Positions 7,874-11,850 of a stretch of DNA of 11,850 nucleotides are shown here, in pieces. Under the pieces are notes generated by a model. It worked only from the letters and a program-made list of their open reading frames with translations, searched no databases and was not told the DNA's origin. The stretch is from Chloroflexota bacterium. GTDB lineage: Bacteria > Chloroflexota > UBA6077. Within the stretch, counting starts at the first letter, position 1, and the number at the start of each line of letters is the position of its first letter. The position numbers and the translations under genes are program-made. The stretch spans positions 1 through 11,850 of the forward strand of contig JAJZRD010000110.1 in assembly GCA_021845945.1 (NCBI GenBank), in the 5' to 3' direction.

Positions 7874-7915
7874 GACGCGGAGAGCGAGGGGTTCTGGGTA
7901 ACGCCTCTTCGCGTC
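7874..7915 (+). terminator. Hairpin after hslU, possible terminator
   Basis: Eleven bases, GACGCGGAGAG (7874-7884), pair with CTCTTCGCGTC (7905-7915) with one G-U pair, around a 20-base loop. It begins 10 bases after the hslU stop and lies upstream of the rpsB promoter, where a terminator is expected. The following bases (TCCAGTTTGTCC) contain only a weak T-run, so it is an imperfect intrinsic terminator at best; it may instead protect the 3' end of the hslVU message. Confidence 0.4.
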
Positions 7916-7952
7916 TCCAGTTTGTCCCCGTCTCCGTGTCGCTCAGTTCGGG

Positions 7953-7982
7953 TTGCTGCTAGAACGGCGGGCGTGCTAGAAT
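7953..7982 (+). promoter_or_regulatory. Promoter for the rpsB-tsf-pyrH-frr-uppS cluster
   Basis: A -10 element TAGAAT (7977-7982) is preceded by TGC (7974-7976), giving an extended -10. A weak -35 candidate TTGCTG (7953-7958) lies 18 bases upstream. The surrounding GTGCTAGAATGCC closely matches GTGCTATAATTCC before hslV, which supports both as real promoters used by the main sigma factor. The transcript would start near 7989, about 125 bases before rpsB. Confidence 0.55.
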
Positions 7983-7988
7983 GCCTTT

Positions 7989-8114
7989 TGGGCGAGCGCG
8001 CCCACATTATTTGTCACGCTGCCGGACCGGCGGAGCCGTGTCGCGGGGAGTGCCCGTGGACTCTTCGCCGGAGTGATGGCAGCGGAAGAAAGAACGGAGG
8101 GAACCGGTCAAGTT
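7989..8114 (+). promoter_or_regulatory. Structured 5' leader of rpsB, candidate S2 autoregulatory RNA
   Basis: The predicted leader can fold well. TGGGCG (7989-7994) pairs perfectly with CGCCCA (7999-8004) around a four-base loop, right at the predicted transcript start. CCGGCGGAG (8027-8035) pairs with CTTCGCCGG (8063-8071) with one G-U, enclosing a small hairpin CGGG/CCCG (8044-8047, 8053-8056). The ribosome binding site GGAGGG (8096-8101) follows. In E. coli and other bacteria rpsB leaders mediate feedback by S2, but I do not recognise a known leader motif here. GC-rich DNA forms stems by chance, so regulation is an inference. No convincing small gene lies in the 7864-8114 gap. Confidence 0.35.
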
Positions 8115-9026
8115 ATGGCAGCCCCAGTATCTATGAAGACGCTCCTCGAAGCAGGCGTGCATTTCGGACACCAGACCCGACGCTGGGATCCGAAGATGAA
8201 GCAGTTCATCTTCACGGAGCGCAACGGCATCCACATCATCGACCTGCAGCAGACGGTTGGCCGGCTGAGCGATGCGATGAACTTTGTTCGCGACCTCTCG
8301 GCCAACGGCGGGGTGCTCCTGTTCGTCGGGACCAAGAAGCAGGCCCAGGAGACCATCGAGCAAGAATCCGCCCGTTGCGGCATGCCCTACGTGAATCAGC
8401 GCTGGATGGGCGGCATGCTGACCAACTTCCAGACGATCCAAAGCCGGATTCGGAGGCTGGCAGATCTGGAAGGGGCGCGGGACCGCGGCGAGTTCGAGCG
8501 GCGTCCCAAGAAGGAGGCCAGCGAACTGGAGGAGGAGATCACCCGGCTGAACCGGCTGCTGGGCGGCATGAAGAAGCTCTCCAAGCTTCCGGACGCGGTC
8601 TTTGTGGTGGACCCCAACCGAGAGGGGATCGCCGTCTCCGAGTCGCGCCGTCTGGAACTGCCCCTGCTGGCGATGGTCGACACCAACTGCAACCCGGACG
8701 TTATTGATTACCCGATCCCCGCCAATGACGATGCCATTCGCGCCATTCGGTTGCTGACCGGCAAGATTGCCGATGCGGTTCTCGAGGGGGTCCAGCGACG
8801 CGAGGCTGAGCTGTCCAAGGCGGAGGCCGAGGCCGAGATGGCTGCCGCCGAGGGCGAGGAAGAGGAAGAGAAGCCGCACGTCGAGATGCCCGAGATGGAG
8901 CTCGTGGCGGCCGAGCAGACTGAGACTGCCGCACCGGTAGCCGAGGAAGAGGCGCAGCCCGAGGCCGTAGAGGGTCCCGAGGCGGCTTCCGAGGGCATCT
9001 CGGAAGACGGCGAGGAAGAGAAGTAG
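8115..9026 (+). CDS. rpsB: 30S ribosomal protein S2
   Basis: An essential small-subunit protein that binds late in 30S assembly. Start ATG 8115 gives the usual N-terminus [24 protein letters not shown]; the GGAGGG upstream is rather far (13 bases). In-frame starts at 8073 and 8076 would add 13-14 residues with no family match. The core shows [86 protein letters not shown]. The core ends near residue 224; it is followed by a tail of about 79 residues containing some 27 glutamates plus Ala and Pro, making the protein 303 residues against about 240 in E. coli. Acidic C-terminal extensions on S2 are known in several phyla; the role of this one is not known. The gene leads the conserved cluster with tsf, pyrH, frr and uppS. 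Confidence 0.97.
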   Translation: MAAPVSMKTLLEAGVHFGHQTRRWDPKMKQFIFTERNGIHIIDLQQTVGRLSDAMNFVRDLSANGGVLLFVGTKKQAQETIEQESARCGMPYVNQRWMGGMLTNFQTIQSRIRRLADLEGARDRGEFERRPKKEASELEEEITRLNRLLGGMKKLSKLPDAVFVVDPNREGIAVSESRRLELPLLAMVDTNCNPDVIDYPIPANDDAIRAIRLLTGKIADAVLEGVQRREAELSKAEAEAEMAAAEGEEEEEKPHVEMPEMELVAAEQTETAAPVAEEEAQPEAVEGPEAASEGISEDGEEEK

Positions 9027-9083
9027 GATCCACCGGCGACTGGGGACGCACAGGCAGGAAAGGGTAACACGGGAGGGGAGCAG

Positions 9084-10341
<1,258 letters not shown>

Positions 10342-10372
10342 TTCCAGTTCGGATCGGGAGAGGCTACCTACG

Positions 10373-10939
10373 ATGACTGAGAGAGTAAACGAGGTTCTGA
10401 CCAGCCACGAAGCCAGGATGCAGAAGGCTATCGACAATCTGAAGCACGAGCTTGCGACGGTGAGGACGGGCAGGGCGTCGCCGAGCCTGCTGGACAGGGT
10501 TACCGTCGACTACTACGGCGTGCCCACTCAGATCAACGCGCTGGCCAACATCAGCGCTCCGGAGCCGCGACTGCTGGTGATCGCACCCTTCGACAAGAGC
10601 ACCATGGGGGCGATCGAGAAAGCCATCCTGAAGTCGGATCTAGGGCTCACTCCCACCAACGACGGCAAGGTCATCCGGCTCGGCATCCCGCAGCTTACCG
10701 AGGAGCGGCGGCGCGAGATGACCAAGATAGTGAAGAAGAGAACCGAAGAGGGCAGGGTCGCGCTTCGCAACCTCCGGCGGGACGCCCTGGATGAGATGAA
10801 GAAGGCGGAGAAGAACAAGCAGATCTCCGAGGACGAAATGAAGCGCGGCCAGGAGAGGCTCCAGAAGCTGACCGACAGCTACATCGCCAAAGCCGATGAG
10901 GTGGGCCAGCACAAGGAGCAGGAGATCATGGAGTTCTAG
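10373..10939 (+). CDS. frr: Ribosome recycling factor
   Basis: With EF-G, this factor splits the ribosome after termination so that it can be reused. ATG 10373 has GGGAGAGG nine bases upstream and 31 bases separate it from pyrH. The 188-residue product matches the family length (185 in E. coli). It shows the three-helix bundle hallmark VRTGRASPSLLDRVTVDYYGVPTQINALANISAPEPR, the LVIAPFDKSTMGAIEKAI segment of the smaller domain, and the long charged helices KIVKKRTEEGRVALRNLRRDA and EDEMKRGQERLQKLTD. The protein is complete, with no frameshift or odd residue noticed. Confidence 0.98.
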   Translation: MTERVNEVLTSHEARMQKAIDNLKHELATVRTGRASPSLLDRVTVDYYGVPTQINALANISAPEPRLLVIAPFDKSTMGAIEKAILKSDLGLTPTNDGKVIRLGIPQLTEERRREMTKIVKKRTEEGRVALRNLRRDALDEMKKAEKNKQISEDEMKRGQERLQKLTDSYIAKADEVGQHKEQEIMEF

Positions 10940-10951
10940 AGAGGACGGCCA

Positions 10952-11689
10952 ATGATCACTGCCCCAATGGGATCGGGGGCAAAGGAAAAGAGCCCTGTCG
11001 GGAAAGTGCCTACCCACGTGGCCATCATCATGGATGGCAACGGGCGATGGGCGCGGCAGCGGGGCTTGCCCCGACTGGCCGGCCACAAGGCTGGCACCGA
11101 CAACATCAAGAGGATTATCGAGGCCGCCCACGACCACCAGGTGAAGATGCTGACCCTGTATGCCTTCTCCACGGAGAACTGGAAGAGGCCGATGGAGGAG
11201 GTGCGGGGACTGATGTCCCTCCTGCTGAACGTGATCGACCGGGAGGCTGAGAACCTCCGGAAGAACGGGGTTCAGCTGCGGCACATCGGCAGCGGGGAGG
11301 GCTTGGATCGGCAGCTTCTGGATCGCATCCGCTACGCGGTGGATCTGACCCGGGAAAACGACCGCATCGTGGTGAACGTTGCCTTCAACTACGGAGGCAG
11401 GGCGGAGATCGTTGAGGCCGCCCGACAGATCGTTCGGGACGGGATCCCTCCGGATGAGATCACCGAGGAGCTTTTCGCTTCCCGGCTGTATACGGCCGGT
11501 GCGCCGGACCCAGACCTCGTCATCCGTACCGCGGGAGAGATGAGGCTCAGCAACTTCTTGATCTGGCAGGCGGCCTACGCCGAGTACTGGTCGACCCCGG
11601 TTTTCTGGCCCGACTTCGGCAAGGAGCAGTTCCACGAAGCGATCCTCGAATATGGACGAAGGCGGCGAAAGTTCGGGGCGCTGGGATAA
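10952..11689 (+). CDS. uppS: Undecaprenyl diphosphate synthase (cis-prenyltransferase)
   Basis: Adds isoprene units from IPP onto FPP in cis to make the long-chain undecaprenyl carrier used for peptidoglycan and other wall polymers, at the inner face of the membrane. ATG 10952 has GAGAGGA six bases upstream and lies 12 bases after frr. The 245-residue product starts with about 20 extra polar residues before [13 protein letters not shown]; the catalytic Asp is D28, and GHKAG (H45), [20 protein letters not shown] and the substrate-binding [15 protein letters not shown] are present. A slight variant is RTAGE where RTSGE or RTGGE is more usual. In many bacteria cdsA follows; here no cdsA is seen before the window ends. 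Together with mltG it points to a peptidoglycan-making or at least undecaprenyl-using cell. Confidence 0.97.
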   Translation: MITAPMGSGAKEKSPVGKVPTHVAIIMDGNGRWARQRGLPRLAGHKAGTDNIKRIIEAAHDHQVKMLTLYAFSTENWKRPMEEVRGLMSLLLNVIDREAENLRKNGVQLRHIGSGEGLDRQLLDRIRYAVDLTRENDRIVVNVAFNYGGRAEIVEAARQIVRDGIPPDEITEELFASRLYTAGAPDPDLVIRTAGEMRLSNFLIWQAAYAEYWSTPVFWPDFGKEQFHEAILEYGRRRRKFGALG

Positions 11690-11791
11690 GCGACTTGGCG
11701 CTGGCGGGTAGGGGCGGGTCTGAGACCATTCCTTACAAGTTAAGGTCTGCACAGAGTTGTCAATAGGCGGGCGGATGAGCAATCCTTATGT
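11690..11791. other. Non-coding gap after uppS with overlapping hairpins
   Basis: No protein gene is recognisable. Overlapping stems are possible: GGTC/GACC (11717-11720, 11724-11727), CCTTA/TAAGG (11731-11735, 11741-11745), and AGACC with GGTCT (11723-11727, 11744-11748), some mutually exclusive. None is followed by a T-run. TTGTCA at 11757-11762 resembles a -35 box, but there is no -10 box at the right spacing. A six-codon frame ATG..TGA (11775-11795) overlaps the next possible start. Confidence 0.4.
11708..11727 (+). repeat. REP-like GTAGG..CGGG element after uppS
   Basis: The 20-base segment starts GTAGGGGCGGG and ends with a small stem GGTC-TGA-GACC. Its GTAGG..CGGG core matches, in the opposite orientation, the element in the ruvX-mltG gap (4547-4571). 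The right half that would complete a longer palindrome is missing, the sequence turning to ATTCC, so this looks like a half or decayed copy. Family membership is inferred from two copies only. Confidence 0.4.
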
Positions 11792-11850
11792 ATGAGCAAA
11801 CGCAGACATACCGACTCACACCGTCCGGCCGTGTTGGAGCGGGATCGGGC
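11792..11850 (+). CDS. Possible start of an unidentified gene, cut by window edge
   Basis: ATG 11792 opens a frame that stays open to the window end and reads MSKRRHTDSHRPAVLERD in its first 18 codons. The phrase VLERD preceded by basic residues resembles the lead-in to the Cys-containing motif of HNH-type endonucleases, but the diagnostic Cys and His residues would lie beyond the edge, so no function is claimed. A second frame from ATG 11788 is also open to the end. The ribosome binding site is weak (a GATGAG about 12 bases away). With only 59 bases visible, it could be chance. Confidence 0.25.
   Translation, partial: MSKRRHTDSHRPAVLERDR

Noticed and set aside
7871..8707. Plus-strand frame from the hslU-rpsB gap into rpsB
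   Set aside because: Most of it is an out-of-frame reading of rpsB; the first part covers the promoter and leader and has no family match or convincing ribosome binding site.
10640..11782. Open frame of 380 codons on the minus strand across frr and uppS
   Set aside because: It is antisense to conserved coding sequence with a Leu/His/Pro-rich composition and no recognised domain.

Overview
The window looks like a housekeeping stretch of a high-GC bacterial chromosome, most likely from the phylum Chloroflexota. That assignment is an inference. It rests mainly on the single-pass membrane protein at 2610-4103, which resembles proteins commonly annotated 'baseplate J/gp47 family' beside ruvX in Chloroflexota. 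The very short EF-Ts and the long acidic tail on ribosomal protein S2 fit but are less specific. All recognisable genes are on the + strand, and starts are mixed (ATG, GTG, TTG).

Region 1 (1-5693): the 3' part of alaS (alanyl-tRNA synthetase, start outside the window), the membrane protein, ruvX (4-base overlap with it) and mltG. This resembles the Firmicutes order alaS - ireB/reoM - ruvX - mltG, with the membrane protein in the ireB/reoM position. Region 2 (5694-7863): an extended -10 promoter followed by hslV and hslU (4-base overlap), the two-part HslUV ATP-dependent protease. Region 3 (7864-11689): a leader with several possible hairpins and its own promoter, followed by rpsB - tsf - pyrH - frr - uppS. 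This is the classic cluster linking translation (S2, EF-Ts, ribosome recycling factor), UMP phosphorylation and undecaprenyl diphosphate synthesis. Region 4 (11690-11850): after uppS, where cdsA would be usual, there is a short gap and possibly the first codons of an unidentified gene that runs off the window.

The gaps between genes hold short GC-rich inverted repeats that look like dispersed REP-like elements. One family has a CCTCTCCC left arm (2577-2595 and a decayed copy at 5718-5734). The other has a GTAGG..CGGG core (4547-4571 on the minus strand and 11708-11727 on the plus strand). I saw no tRNA, rRNA, CRISPR array, insertion sequence or prophage gene. No wholly new system is evident. 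The most interesting items are the uncharacterised membrane protein, the structured rpsB leader, the enlarged HslU I-domain and the break in gene order after uppS.
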